Assembly: GCA_012861695.1 (NCBI GenBank)
Contig: JAAOOA010000126.1
Location: forward strand, 1,008,146 to 1,072,145
Length of the DNA stretch: 64,000 nucleotides
Direction: 5' to 3'
Source: Trematomus loennbergii
Lineage: Eukaryota > Chordata > Actinopteri > Perciformes > Nototheniidae
Shown: piece by piece, positions 1-12,400 of the stretch
Layout of the letters: each line of letters opens with the position of its first letter
How positions within the stretch are numbered: the stretch's first letter is position 1
Program-made: the position numbers and the translations under genes
Notes under the pieces: model-generated
Database searches by the model: none
Told to the model about the DNA's origin: nothing
What the model saw: the letters and a program-made list of their open reading frames with translations, nothing else

Positions 1-448
1 AGAAACAATGGTGCTCTAGGAGGAGATTCAGGTGATAAGGGGGGGGGGGGGTTACCTTGGTTGCTGATTGGTATAATGGTTACACAAGCCAAAAAAACGT
101 TTTAACGTAGAAAGAGACATTTTGATACCCAACCCGGCTGACTCAAAGGGCCAGTATAGCCCCGCTGTATTCAGTAGTTTCTCTGACTACGGTCAAAGCA
201 GATACTTTGTGGAATATAAAAATGAAACTATAAAACCTGTAATAAGAATTACTCAGAATACTTTCTTTAGACATTTTATTTACATTTTCTTTTACAAATA
301 TTTCAAATGTTTCTATCCGAGTGCTTTTCTCATGAATTATCCATAAATCTTGGACTTTTTTCCTGTGTATTTCATAATCTTAAAGGATATTTGATTTCAT
401 GTTTTTGTATTTGTGGGAAACGGTATTTCGATCTCTCTGTCTGTACCA
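1..448. other. Intergenic, no gene seen
   Basis: I see no coding exon or RNA gene here. The stretch has a G run at about 41-52 and AT-rich sequence. Bases 403-448 are one copy of a roughly 46-bp segment that recurs at 2447-2492, on the far side of two transposons. Confidence 0.6.
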
Positions 449-997
449 ACCCAGTCTCACGGCATTTTGTGTTATAGTCACGACATGTAATCTATTGATT
501 CGTGTTCACCAACACGATTTTCACCTTTTTTTCGTGTCACACAGAACGATTTTAAAAGCAATGTATTTCTATTGGTAGTATGTTTCGTGCCTGCAACCAC
601 CTCTTTTTATCCGGTCGGGTCTCGGAAGACCGGAAGCTGTGTGGTTCATAAAAACATGTTCTTACTCAATATCAAGCCACGATTATTGTTTTTATTTGAA
701 ATCTTATAATTTTTTTGCCGTCAGTGAGGAAAGTAAATGGGGCTCAGAGCCTCAGAATACTGAAATCTGTATTTTATAAATCTTTTTTTCCTTCTAATTT
801 GTTATTCTTTTCTAAATAACACACTGTTATTTACTCGACAATAACACATAATTATCCTTGTTTTTATTTATTCGTTTAATTCCATCATCTCTGGCTTTTT
901 AGCCGTTCCTCAGGAACTGAATTTCAAAATAAAGTCACCGGAAACAGACGTAGACCTATAAGGGACATTTCGAGCATGCAATGCCGTGAGACTGGGT
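449..997. mobile_element. Non-autonomous DNA transposon with 17-bp inverted ends
   Basis: The left end ACCCAGTCTCACGGCAT (449-465) is matched by its exact reverse complement at 981-997. The interior is AT-rich and has no transposase reading frame, so this is a MITE-like element of about 550 bp. I could not define a target-site duplication. The superfamily is not assigned. Confidence 0.75.
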
Positions 998-1252
998 GGG
1001 TCTAGTGCAGGGGTCACCAACCTTTTTTAGGGTGAGGGCTACTTTAAAAAAATAAAACAAGTCGGGGGCTACTTTTACTCCTCTTTTTTGTTTTTTTTGC
1101 AGTGTATATATTTAGCACATTTTAACATTATGACATGCTGACCTTTAACCTTTGTGTGCTGTTTGGGTCTGTGGGACCCGTTTGCAGTGTTTACTAAAAG
1201 AACATGTATTAATTTAATTATTTTAACCTGCTTTATTTGGGGGTGGACGGGC

Positions 1253-1362
1253 CTCACCTCCTCTAGGGGGGTCCTCACCTCCTCTAGGGGGGTCCTCACC
1301 TCCTCTAGGGGGGGCCTCACCTCCTCTAGGGGGTCCTCACCTCCTCTAGGCGGGTCCTGGGG
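1253..1362. repeat. Five copies of a 21-bp tandem repeat
   Basis: The unit CCTCACCTCCTCTAGGGGGG plus one base is repeated five times with small changes. A single related unit occurs at 55637, in another member of the same repeat family, so this array is a local expansion of part of that family. Confidence 0.85.
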
Positions 1363-1503
1363 CAAGCACCCCCGGGAAGATTATTTTTAAATGTTGAAGT
1401 GAAAAGCATCAATCTGGAGCACTTTGAGCACAACATGAATTGATGGACACATTGGAATGATTTCTTACTTCATCTATATTAAATAGATAAAGGTGTGCTC
1501 TCC

Positions 1504-1513
1504 CGAGCTCTCC

Positions 1514-1603
<90 letters not shown>

Positions 1604-1612
1604 CCTCCCTAG

Positions 1613-1653
<41 letters not shown>

Positions 1654-1682
1654 TCTCTCTCTCTCTCTCCCTCCCTCCCTAG

Positions 1683-1721
<39 letters not shown>

Positions 1722-1765
1722 TCTCTCTCTCTCCCTCTCTCTCTCTCTCTCCTCTCCCTCCCTAG

Positions 1766-1812
<47 letters not shown>
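1504..1812. repeat. CT microsatellite, about 310 bp
   Basis: This is nearly pure (CT)n interrupted by short CCCTCCCTAG-type motifs that recur at intervals, so the array has grown in blocks. The open frames across it (Ser-Leu on plus, Arg-Glu on minus) result from the two-base period and are not genes. Confidence 0.95.
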
Positions 1813-1813
<1 letters not shown>

Positions 1814-2492
1814 CACAGAGGCTGTGGGCTCCTCCGTGGCGATGACGGCTTGCGTTAAAAAATAATAATAAACATATTTGTAAAGTGGGGGGACACAAAC
1901 GGGATTTCGAAAAGAGCGGGGGACATTTCCCCCCTGTCCCCAGGTGGAAATTACGCCATGCGTGTGTGTGCGTTAAGTGCAATAAATATATATGCAAGTT
2001 GCAACACACAGAGTAAAGCTCTGCCCCCCATGTGTTGTATAGGCTGCATGATAGGCTGTTCAGTGGGGCTGATGTGATGTGCAGATTCTGCCAGAAGGAA
2101 AATCAGCGGGGAGGTGCCACATTGCTTTTCTTCCTGACTGCAACGCTGGTCCCGCAAATCAAGCAAGAATGTGATTGGTCGATATTCATTGTGGTGGGTG
2201 GGGGAGGAGGGGTGTTAGATAGATATAGAGTTGTAGTAAGTAGATAGAGTTCGCTATGATTGAGGTTTCGTTTATGCATAGGGTAGATTCTTTTAATTAC
2301 ATTTCCTTTTTTGTTTTGTGTATTTTATACATTTTGGATTTGCTTGGCGAGCTATTTTTAGAACATGCCCCGCGGGCGACTCACGTTGCCCCTGCGGGCG
2401 ACTAAGTGCCCGCGGGCACCGTGTTGGCTACCCCTGGTCTAGTGTATGTTTTTGTATTTGTGGAAACGGTATTTCGATCTCTCTGTCTGTAC

Positions 2493-3311
2493 ACACCGCT
2501 GAGGTTTCCATATTAAGTTGAATAATTAAAACGAAGGTTAATATAATCAAATATATTCTTGTAAACCCACAATGAAAATGCATTATATTTCATGTGTGTT
2601 CAGTCATAGTATATACAAAATAAGTGGTTGGTAATTAAGTTTAAGGCCTATTATAGTTTATCACTATGGGTGTCACTGTTTAAAGAGGGCAGACAGTTGT
2701 CTTCACTCACAGCAGGCTGTACAGAGGAGACCCCTGACTCAATGGAAAAGTACTGGAGCCCTACAATGTGTTTAGGCCACACCATAGGAGAATATGTCTG
2801 CACATGTCCCATCCTGCACACCAGAGGTCATGACCTTCTCCCACATATATGGGTATGAGGAGTGTCTTTGGTTTTCGGTCCGTGTGGATCATAAAAGCAC
2901 TAGCTGAGAGTGAGAAAGCTCCAGAGCGGGATTTTCACTGATAAGTTCTCTGAAATTGGAAATTCTCTCAAATTGGTTTTGTTTTGACTGTTTTTACTAA
3001 AACCAACGGAAGAGGGCCGTTGAAATTAATATCCCAACTGAAGGGCCAGTTGAAGTTTGAATTTAATGTCACAACTTTAGAGGGACAGTTGAAGAGAGAT
3101 TTACTAAATAGAATAAATGTAAAACTGTGAATTGAGGATTCATATTAGTAATTGACCACAGCATGATTGTTTTGTATGATTGTCATAAAAACCCTGTAAA
3201 GTGTGGACCATTTTCTTCAAATAAAATCATCCCACCCTTTTGGATTGGGATAACTTAAATAAATCTGCGCTCTCCTCTCCTGCTTTAAGGTAAGATTGCA
3301 CAACTGACACA
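2493..3311. other. No gene; possible LTR-like remnant
   Basis: I see no coding exon. From about 2990 to 3290 there are repeated phrases of the type GGGCCAGTTGAAG. An AATAAA-containing stretch is followed by a sequence resembling a splice donor (TTTAAGGTAAG) near 3290. This looks like the end of a retroviral LTR with leader, but I found no matching partner, so the reading is weak. Confidence 0.3.
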
Positions 3312-5325
3312 TTGCATTGCATTTAGCTGGGGCTTTTATCCAAAGCGACTTACAATAAGTGCATTCGACCAAGAAGATACAAACTTGAAGAAAACAGAAT
3401 CATATAAGTACATCAGGTTTCATAGAGCCAAAACATTTCAAGTGCTACTCAACTGGCTTTAGATAAGCCAGTCCTTTGTTAGTATCAGTGTTGTAGTCAA
3501 GTCCCAATTCACGAGTCCAAGTCACTCTCGAGTCACCATTCTTCGAGTCCGAGTCCAAGTCCGAGTCACCAAGGAGTGTCCGAGTCGAGTCCGAGTCCGA
3601 GTCATCATTACCTGTGTTCAAGTCCGAGTCCAAGTCCGAGTCACCCAAGAAGAGTCCAAGTCAAGTCCGAGTCACAAGTCTTCATGTATAATCTTCGTGG
3701 ATATATGTGTTGTAATGTAGCTGCTCCTCTACATTGCTTTTATCCTGTCATGTTATACTAATCTGTCTATTGAACTGCTGTGAAGCCAGTTTGGCTACAA
3801 TTCTTGTAATAGGTGCTATACAAATATAAAGCTTATTACTAATATTAATATTATTATTATTATTATTATTGTAAATGACCATAATATGTCTAACTATATT
3901 TAAAATGAGTTACCTTTTAGAGAAGTGATTATATTTGTAATCCAATATTTTTCCTATGGTACATTTCGTTTTGCACTTTTTATTTTGATAGTATAAGATC
4001 GGGACTCTTATTTTGAAGGAACTTTTACCGTTAAATCGGTTTACCGATAAAGGTTGAGCCCAGAAAGTACATGGCTACTTAGCATGCCAAAATGATGTTA
4101 TTCTGTATGCTAAGTAGCCATGTGCTTTCGTGTTATCGGCTGAATCTTTATTTATTGATTAGATCACGTTACTCTGATGATAGTGTTCTATCAGCCTAAT
4201 GTCTGAACTAGAGTAATGTGTTACGGAGCCTTCTCTTCTCTTCAATATTTTTTCCACATAACAAGCATTTTGCGCTGCTCTTTTCCAATGTGGAAGCAGA
4301 ATGTGTGAAAGCATACAGCACGATGCGGGGTGTGTCTCTAGACATCTTTAGACTGGAATAGCGGGGCCCAGTACGTGAACTCACCTCGCAGGTGCACACG
4401 CCAGGATAGAGGACATCAGACTCCAGAGAAAACTTGCTCGAGTCCGAGTCCAAGTCGGAGCGTCAATGTACGAGTCCGAGTCCGAGTCATCGTGGGGGGG
4501 AACATTCACGAGTCCGAGTCCAAGTCCAAGTCATCGTGCGCGAGAATTGACGAGTCCAAGTCCTAGTCGCGTCAATCAATGCGCGAGTCCGAGTCGAGTC
4601 ACGAGTCCTGAAAATAGGCACTCGAGTCCGACTCGAGTCCGAGTCCAGGACTCGAGTACTCCATCTCTGGTTAGTATAGAAGTGCTTTGTTAGCAATTAT
4701 TTGTTAGTGCTTCTATGCTCGAAGTGGAGTCGAAAGAGATGAGTCTTCAGTCTGAGCCGGAAGATGTGTAAGCTATCTGCTGTCCTGATGTCAATGGGAG
4801 CTCATTCCACCATTTTGGAGCCAGGATAGCAAACCCACGTGTTTTTGCTGATGGGAACTTGGGTCCCCCTCCCAGTGAGGGTGCAGCGAGCCGTTTGGCC
4901 GATGCAGAGTGGAGTGCACGTGCTGGGGTGTATGGTTTAACCATGTCCTGGATGTAGGAAGGGCCAGATCCATTCACTGCATGGTACGCAAGTACCATTG
5001 TCTTGAAGTGGATTCTAGCAGTTACTGGAAGCCAGTGAAGGGAGCAGAGGAGCGGCGTGGTGTGGGAAAATGTTGGAAGGTTGAGGACGAGCCGCTGCAT
5101 TCTGGATGAGCTGCAGGGGTCGGATGGCACATGCAGGTAGACCAGCCAGGAGGGAGTTGCAGTAGTCGGCGTGAGATGACGAGAGCCTGGACCAGAAGCT
5201 GCGTCGCTTTCTGGGTCAGGAGGGGACGTATCCTTCTGATGTTTAAAGCGTGTATCTGCAGCAGCGGGTTGTAGCAGGAAGGACAGTTTGTTATCTAGGG
5301 TCACACCCAGATTCCTTGCAGTCTG
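3312..5325 (-). mobile_element. L2-like LINE, 3' end, interrupted
   Basis: On the minus strand, 5325 to about 4740 encodes the C-terminal part of a non-LTR reverse transcriptase protein. Recognisable phrases are TARNLGVTLDN, LHWLPVTARIHFKT and WNELP, which are typical of L2/CR1-type LINEs in fish. The 3' tail at 3312-3350 reads GTCGCTTTGGATAAAAGC on the minus strand, a common fish LINE/SINE tail. A hAT-like element (3486-4669) sits inside it. The 5' side stops abruptly at 5325, where another transposon begins. The element is dead: truncated and frameshifted. Confidence 0.85.
3486..4669. mobile_element. hAT-like element with AAGTCCGAGTC subterminal repeats
   Basis: The 8-bp TSD GTTAGTAT is perfect (3478-3485 and 4670-4677). 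The ends are CAGTGTTGTAGTCAAG and, inverted, CAGAGATGGAGTACTCGAG. Dense short repeats based on GAGTCCAAGTCC fill about 3500-3680 and 4435-4660, in the same direction at both ends. No transposase is visible. Such subterminal arrays are common in hAT elements, where they can be transposase binding sites. A similar layout occurs in transferrin intron 13. Confidence 0.88.
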
Positions 5326-6260
5326 AGGCCTAGGCTCCACGGGAACGAAAACGGGTTGTATCCGCATATTTCTCTTGCGTATAGCCCTTTTTGCTACACG
5401 ACGCCGTAACGGAATGGTAGAAACGACAACGGGTCCAAAGGTGGATAGATCTGGGAACGGAGCGCTCTGGGGGGTCCAACGGGGCCGTGTGGACGCAATA
5501 GCCCCGCCTCTCTCCGCCTCTGCTGCTCACCCCCGCAAAAGTACACTGCACACTGAATTCAGATTATTTATCTTTATCTCGATATGGACATAAATGCGAG
5601 TGAAGTCTAATCTGACAGGACGGAGACACGCAGCTCCTCCCGCTGTGATGCAGCGGGAGCAAAACACACACTTCAAGTCAGATCATCACCCTTAGCTATT
5701 TTAATTACCTCTCAACTACCTAAATTAGTTATAAATATGTTTATTTTTACTGTCGAGTCATCATTACTGGATCAGCTGCTGCATGAGACAGACACTGACG
5801 CTGTAGAGAGAAAAAGAGACAGGCTCCGTGTATTTTATTATTATCATTATAGAGTCGTTATTCATTTGTTTTAAAGCTCAATAAATAACAAAAAAGACCT
5901 TTGACCGGCACTTTTATAATTTTGTCCGGAAGATTTAAACTTTAACACACATGGACCGGTGAAAAACTCTGCCCGGATCCCTCGGCCCCCATCGCGGAGA
6001 ATAAACAGAAGTGCAGCCATGACAACCATTCTTCTTCGCTGCTTTTGTGGAGGAAGTTGCTGTTTTGTGGAGGAAGTTACAGCGCCACGTACAGGCTCGG
6101 CATATGTACTGCAGCTTTTCCAGCGGTTGGATCTAAACGGAGCTGTCTCGTGTGGCAAGACACTATCCGGTGTATTGCGTGTGGACGGAAGCTTTTTGGC
6201 GATTGCGTTTGCGTTAATCCTATGCGTTTTGCCGTATGCGTTCCCGTGGAGCCTGGGCCT
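5326..6260. mobile_element. TIR element of about 935 bp inserted in the LINE
   Basis: The left end AGGCCTAGGCTCCACGGGAA and the right end, read inverted, AGGCCCAGGCTCCACGGGAA are near-identical inverted repeats. More distant similarity continues inward over about 100 bp. The element abuts the LINE reading frame. No clear TSD or transposase was found, so the superfamily is open. Confidence 0.7.
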
Positions 6261-7724
6261 GAGTCGGGGAAACAATAGAGGTGCCGATGTTGATTGTTAA
6301 ATCAAGAGTGGGACAATCTTTTCCCGACACACTCACACTTAGGCAGGGCCACACCTCATTACTGATACCAAATCCTACGGGATCGCTTAAATGGATTTAG
6401 TGTGTCGTCTGAATTGAAACAGCAGATAATTGAACCTAGTTCTTCAGAAGTTAGTAGAGGTGAGACCTTGCTGATCCAGGTGGGTTCGAGCCTGGCTGTA
6501 AACTTACATAGACTCAATAGCATCTGTTACGTCTATTAGTAGGTCTGATTAATTGCCGGAATAATTAATACAGGATTAGAGTACGGGAGACAGGGAGAGG
6601 ACGGATGAGATGAAGGTAGGCGATGAAAAATATGAGGAGAAATGAAATAGAAATGGAAAGTCTGGGTCTTACCTTGCTTCAGTCTCTGAGGAAAAATAAA
6701 AATGTTTGGTTGAACTGTCCCTTTAAAGACATCATCACAATGCTGGTCCCCCTTGAGGTGTCAGTTGGAAATTATTTCTGAAAAATCTGACTTTTTTTCT
6801 GACTTTTCAAGAAAAAAACTGATTTTATTTCTCAAAATTTTACTTTTTCAGTAAAAATCGTAAAAATTCTGACTTTTTCATAAAAAAAATATTTTCCCTC
6901 AAAATTCAGTTTTTCTCAAAATAATGATTTTTTTCTGAAAAAATTAGAATTCTGACTTTTTCAAAATAATCCAGACTTTTTCAAACAAATCTGAAATACA
7001 GACATTTTCAGTAAAATCTTTGTGAGCGTTATTCAGAGCTCATCTGTGTGTTTCACCCTCATGGGGAGTGGAGGATAAACGTTACAAATGCATGAGTTTT
7101 TGCAATAAAGGATTTCTAAATCGTTGTTTTGGTTGAACTGTCCCTTTAGAAACAGAAGAGATCGTTTCCATAGCAACCTAAAAAAAAGACACACATGCGG
7201 ATGCTTTCAAATGTATTTTTCATATATAGGAATAAAGAAATGAAAGGGAATGAAAATAAAGTTGTCATTAATTTATTAAAATATCAAACAGATGTAGGTT
7301 ACAGCTTGACTGATGATTCTAAAATGGGTTTAAACAATTAATTTGGTGGAAAATAATGACTTTCTTTACTAGAAATCGTTAGTTAGCACTAAATGAAAGT
7401 TTAAATTAGTCTTCTTTGGGAAGCTGCACATCATCTTCATCATCCTCTTCATCATCATCATAATGCTTTTCCCCCTTAAAGTGTCAAGTGGCAATTTTAG
7501 CACATCAACTCCAGAATAAAAGAAAACAATTGGTATTTAAAATTAAATTAAAAAATAGTGTGCAGACATTTACATATGCAACAAATGGATATATACACAA
7601 ACAGCTGGTTTAAATTATTTATGAATAAGGCTTTTATATCAACAAGCCTTTTGTATACTGCCACATAACACTGGAGACGTCTGAACAGAAGCAGTGAGTC
7701 TGCGGTTAAACCAGAATAACTAAC
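6261..7724. other. AT-rich intergenic DNA, no gene seen
   Basis: Bases 6770-7020 are a degenerate array of T-rich phrases built around CTGACTTTTTC. A related array lies at 8283-8480. I find no exon with usable splice sites. Confidence 0.55.
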
Positions 7725-8273
7725 ACGTGTCATTAAAATGTGTTTTATATTACATACATTACATTATAATACATGCAGAGCCTCTCTGTTCAATTAAAAC
7801 CCAAAGAAAATAACATTTTCAAGGTTAGGTGTATACAAATGCATGCTGTTTAATAAAACAACAACAACAAAGCCAGTCTGAAATGTTTGTAGATACATTA
7901 AAACACCCAAAAAATGGGATCAAAAGAATCAGAAACCAGGAGAGCTCCGACATAAAGACGGTACGACTCATTTCCTAAAGTCTGACTGCATTATTACTTT
8001 GTTTAGTGACGGTTCATTCTGCTAGGGTCGAGTATCAGGGAGATCTCACTGATTATAATTATCCATATTTATTTTTATTAAATCCTATGAATAATATATT
8101 TTCACTTTTATCGTATTTTCGACTTCATCCAGATCTCAGGTTCCATCATCATGTGATCTTTGGTGCCTTATAGAGACTAGAAACACAAACAATGCTGTAA
8201 TGTAACTTTAATGTGTTGGACAAAAGAGAAATAATTTAAAAGGTTTTTTTAATATCTACGGATGAGGATTAGG
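7725..8273 (+). repeat. Copy 1 of a 550-bp direct duplication flanking transferrin
   Basis: This segment runs from ACGTGTCATTAAAATG to GATGAGGATTAGG. It is repeated in the same orientation at 27844-28406 with high identity and a few small indels. Transferrin lies between the copies. It may be an interspersed repeat or the trace of a larger duplication; the two sides alone do not decide. Confidence 0.85.
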
Positions 8274-8521
8274 GTCGCATGTGAAAAAAAAAATGTATTT
8301 GTGAAATTTAGAATTCTGGCTTTTTCTTAAAGTTCTAACTTTTTAAGAAAAATTAAGAAAATTTGACTTTTTTCTCAAAATGTTCTTAAATCTGAACTTT
8401 TGTCCGAATTATGACTTTTCAGAACAATTAAGAAATATAGATATCTAAAATTATGAGAAATGTAAAATCTCTAAATAATTATAAAAAAAAGACTCCTATT
8501 ATTTTCTTTGGTGAATGTTAT

Positions 8522-8633
8522 TAACTTCCATTCTTTCAAGGACTATTGCAACACCTCGCTTCTGAATAATTCCCCAAAAAGCTCTTATTTTTTCCAATTA
8601 GTTCTTATTTAATTTAATGATACTCAACCCCAT
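8522..8633 (+). repeat. Copy 1 of a 112-bp direct repeat bracketing the minisatellite
   Basis: The sequence starting TAACTTCCATTCTTTCAAGG recurs almost unchanged at 14525-14650, just beyond the minisatellite. The SLC36 exon and the whole 57-bp array lie between the two copies. Confidence 0.9.
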
Positions 8634-9177
8634 TATTCCCTAAAAATACAGATACTTGATTTAGAGTTTTCCTGATGTGTCTAATGTCAAAGAAGTGCGC
8701 CGTTACTGAATAAGACATAAATCAAAGTGCAAAAAACATGTTGATTTTCTTCTAAATGAGGTGGTGGTTAAAAGATCTACAGGAAACGAAATGTCAACAA
8801 CTAATGTGGAAAACGTTTTGATAGTCCAGATTTAAATAAACAAATGTGTGAGGTAGTTTGATTAAACATTAATATATTCAAAATGATAGACTACCTCTTA
8901 AATACCTCTACCTAAAATCTCTCGAAGCTACCTGAAGGAATGAATTTATCATTATTATTACGTTATTGTAAGTTTGCACGACTTTCCAGGACTTCAAATG
9001 AAATGTGGCAGTTTGTTACAGCAATGAAATGATGAAATACAAATCCTCACAACTTCTTAAACACACGATAGATTAATGCTAAAAAAGCAGTGTCCGCCAT
9101 ATCCAACAGCAGCAAGTGGAAGGATCAAATCAAATAAAAAATGTGCCCAATATGTTTTCTAAATTCTTTTCGGGTCA

Positions 9178-9451
9178 TCACTGCACCATGAAGGAGGAAA
9201 ACGCCTCGGTGCTTTTGAGTCCGTTTCGCTCTATGATCTTCTCGATGGCGATGTAAGTTCCCGTGATGAAGCCGATGAGCCCGATGAAGCTAATGGCGGC
9301 GTTTTTGATGGTGACAAGAGGCGAAAGACCCTCCGTGTGGAAAGTGATGATCTGCAGGATGGGCGGGAAGATCACGCCAGAAAACTGCTGCTGACCGAAC
9401 CGACCAATGAGATGACGAGGTCCAGCTCTGGGATCAGGATGGCCAGAGCGC
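9178..9451 (-). pseudogene. Last exon of an SLC36-type proton-coupled amino-acid transporter, frameshifted
   Basis: On the minus strand a pyrimidine-rich acceptor ends at 9452. The exon then reads LAILIPELDLVISLVGSVSS, the next-to-last transmembrane region of SLC36 transporters, followed by FPPILQIITF, GLSPLVTIKNAAIS and GFITGTY, and ends at the TGA at 9178-9180. SLC36 proteins (PAT family) move small amino acids together with protons across plasma or lysosomal membranes. A one-base loss near 9378 (CTGGCGTGATC) puts the two halves in different frames. No other SLC36 exon appears upstream on this strand: the minisatellite and then transferrin occupy that space. It is therefore an orphan terminal exon, or the result of a rearrangement or assembly join. 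The family call is from remembered motif order; the paralogue is not assigned. Confidence 0.75.
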
Positions 9452-9480
9452 CTGGAGGAGAAGAGGAAAAGATAGAATAA

Positions 9481-12400
9481 AGAGTCCTCTCCTGCTGATG
9501 TTCAGGTGGATATCAGTATGTAGTGTCTCTACTTTAAAGAGTCCTCTCCTGCTGATGTTCAGGTGTATATCAGTATGTAGTGTCTCTACTTTAAAGAGTC
9601 CTCTCCTGCTGATGTTCAGGTGTATATCAGTATGTAGTATCTCTACTTTAAAGAGTCCTCTCCTGCTGATGTTCAGGTGTATATCATATGTAGTATCTCT
9701 ACTTTAAAGAGTCCTCTCCTGCTGATGTTCAGGTGTATATCAGTATGTAGTGTCTCTACTTTAAAGAGTCCTCTCCTGCTGATGTTCAGGTGTATATCAG
9801 TATGTAGTATCTCTACTTTAAAGAGTCCTCTCCTGCTGATGTTCAGGTGTATATCAGTATGTAGTGTCTCTACTTTAAAGAGTCCTCTCCTGCTGATGTT
9901 CAGGTGTATATCAGTATGTAGTATCTCTACTTTAAAGAGTCCTCTCCTGCTGATGTTCAGGTGTATATCAGTATGTAGTGTCTCTACTTTAAAGAGTCCT
10001 CTCCTGCTGATGTTCAGGTGTATATCAGTATGTAGTATCTCTACTTTAAAGAGTCCTCTCCTGCTGATGTTCAGGTGTATATCAGTATGTAGTGTCTCTA
10101 CTTTAAAGAGTCCTCTCCTGCTGATGTTCAGGTGTATATCAGTATGTAGTGTCTCTACTTTAAAGAGTCCTCTCCTGCTGATGTTCAGGTGTATATCAGT
10201 ATGTAGTGTCTCTACTTTAAAGAGTCCTCTCCTGCTGATGTTCAGGTGTATATCAGTATGTAGTGTCTCTACTTTAAAGAGTCCTCTCCTGCTGATGTTC
10301 AGGTGTATATCAGTATGTAGTGTCTCTACTTTAAAGAGTCCTCTCCTGCTGATGTTCAGGTGTATATCAGTATGTAGTGTCTCTACTTTAAAGAGTCCTC
10401 TCCTGCTGATGTTCAGGTGTATATCAGTATGTAGTGTCTCTACTTTAAAGAGTCCTCTCCTGCTGATGTTCAGGTGTATATCAGTATGTAGTGTCTCTAC
10501 TTTAAAGAGTCCTCTCCTGCTGATGTTCAGGTGTATATCAGTATGTAGTATCTCTACTTTAAAGAGTCCTCTCCTGCTGATGTTCAGGTGTATATCAGTA
10601 TGTAGTGTCTCTACTTTAAAGAGTCCTCTCCTGCTGATGTTCAGGTGTATATCAGTATGTAGTGTCTCTACTTTAAAGAGTCCTCTCCTGCTGATGTTCA
10701 GGTGTATATCAGTATGTAGTGTCTCTACTTTAAAGAGTCCTCTCCTGCTGATGTTCAGGTGTATATCAGTATGTAGTGTCTCTACTTTAAAGAGTCCTCT
10801 CCTGCTGATGTTCAGGTGTATATCAGTATGTAGTGTCTCTACTTTAAAGAGTCCTCTCCTGCTGATGTTCAGGTGTATATCAGTATGTAGTGTCTCTACT
10901 TTAAAGAGTCCTCTCCTGCTGATGTTCAGGTGTATATCAGTATGTAGTATCTCTACTTTAAAGAGTCCTCTCCTGCTGATGTTCAGGTGTATATCAGTAT
11001 GTAGTGTCTCTACTTTAAAGAGTCCTCTCCTGCTGATGTTCAGGTGTATATCAGTATGTAGTATCTCTACTTTAAAGAGTCCTCTCCTGCTGATGTTCAG
11101 GTGTATATCAGTATGTAGTGTCTCTACTTTAAAGAGTCCTCTCCTGCTGATGTTCAGGTGTATATCAGTATGTAGTGTCTCTACTTTAAAGAGTCCTCTC
11201 CTGCTGATGTTCAGGTGTATATCAGTATGTAGTGTCTCTACTTTAAAGAGTCCTCTCCTGCTGATGTTCAGGTGTATATCAGTATGTAGTGTCTCTACTT
11301 TAAAGAGTCCTCTCCTGCTGATGTTCAGGTGTATATCAGTATGTAGTATCTCTACTTTAAAGAGTCCTCTCCTGCTGATGTTCAGGTGTATATCAGTATG
11401 TAGTGTCTCTACTTTAAAGAGTCCTCTCCTGCTGATGTTCAGGTGTATATCAGTATGTAGTGTCTCTACTTTAAAGAGTCCTCTCCTGCTGATGTTCAGG
11501 TGTATATCAGTATGTAGTATCTACTTTAAAGAGTCCTCTCCTGCTGATGTTCAGGTGTATCAGTATGTAGTATCTCTACTTTAAAGAGTCCTCTCCTGCT
11601 GATGTTCAGGTGTATATCAGTATGTAGTGTCTCTACTTTAAAGAGTCCTCTCCTGCTGATGTTCAGGTGTATATTAGTATGTAGTGTCTCTACTTTAAAG
11701 AGTCCTCTCCTGCTGATGTTCAGGTGTATATCAGTATGTAGTGTCTCTACTTTAAAGAGTCCTCTCCTGCTGATGTTCAGGTGTATATCAGTATGTAGTG
11801 TCTCTACTTTAAAGAGTCCTCTCCTGCTGATGTTCAGGTGTATATCAGTATGTAGTGTCTCTACTTTAAAGAGTCCTCTCCTGCTGATGTTCAGGTGATA
11901 TCAGTATGTAGTGTCTCTACTTTAAAGAGTCCTCTCCTGCTGATGTTCAGGTGTATATCAGTATGTAGTGTCTCTACTTTAAAGAGTCCTCTCCTGCTGA
12001 TGTTCAGGTGTATATCAGTATAGTGTCTCTACTTTAAAGAGTCCTCTCCTGCTGATGTTCAGGTGTATATAGTAGTGTCTCTACTTTAAAGAGTCCTCTC
12101 CTGCTGATGTTCAGGTGTATATAGTATGTAGTGTCTCTACTTTAAAGAGTCCTCTCCTGCTGATGTTCAGGTGTATATCAGTATGTAGTATCTCTACTTT
12201 AAAGAGTCCTCTCCTGCTGATGTTCAGGTGTATATCAGTATGTAGTGTCTCTACTTTAAAGAGTCCTCTCCTGCTGATGTTCAGGTGTATATCAGTATGT
12301 AGTATCTCTACTTTAAAGAGTCCTCTCCTGCTGATGTTCAGGTGTATATCAGTATGTAGTGTCTCTACTTTAAAGAGTCCTCTCCTGCTGATGTTCAGGT

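Larger units (their letters stand above)
1008..2436. mobile_element. hAT-like element with perfect 8-bp TSD
   Basis: The ends are CAGGGGTCACCAACC on the left and, read inverted on the right, CAGGGGTAGCCAACA. Identical 8-bp copies of GTCTAGTG lie immediately outside (1000-1007 and 2437-2444), as expected for hAT insertions. Inside are a 21-bp tandem repeat, a long CT microsatellite and GC-rich sequence near the right end. No transposase is recognisable, so the element is non-autonomous or built from nested repeats. Confidence 0.85.

Noticed and set aside
1479..2009. Arg-Glu and Ser-Leu rich frames at the CT tract
   Set aside because: They are translations of a dinucleotide repeat.
4375..4696. 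Ser-Pro rich frames near 4.4-4.7 kb
   Set aside because: Translations of the hAT subterminal GAGTCC repeats.
9677..11584. 635-codon open frame across the minisatellite
   Set aside because: The repeat unit is 57 bp, a multiple of three, and one frame has no stop. The product would be a 19-residue repeat that changes only where the DNA unit varies; there is no start context, splice signal or domain.
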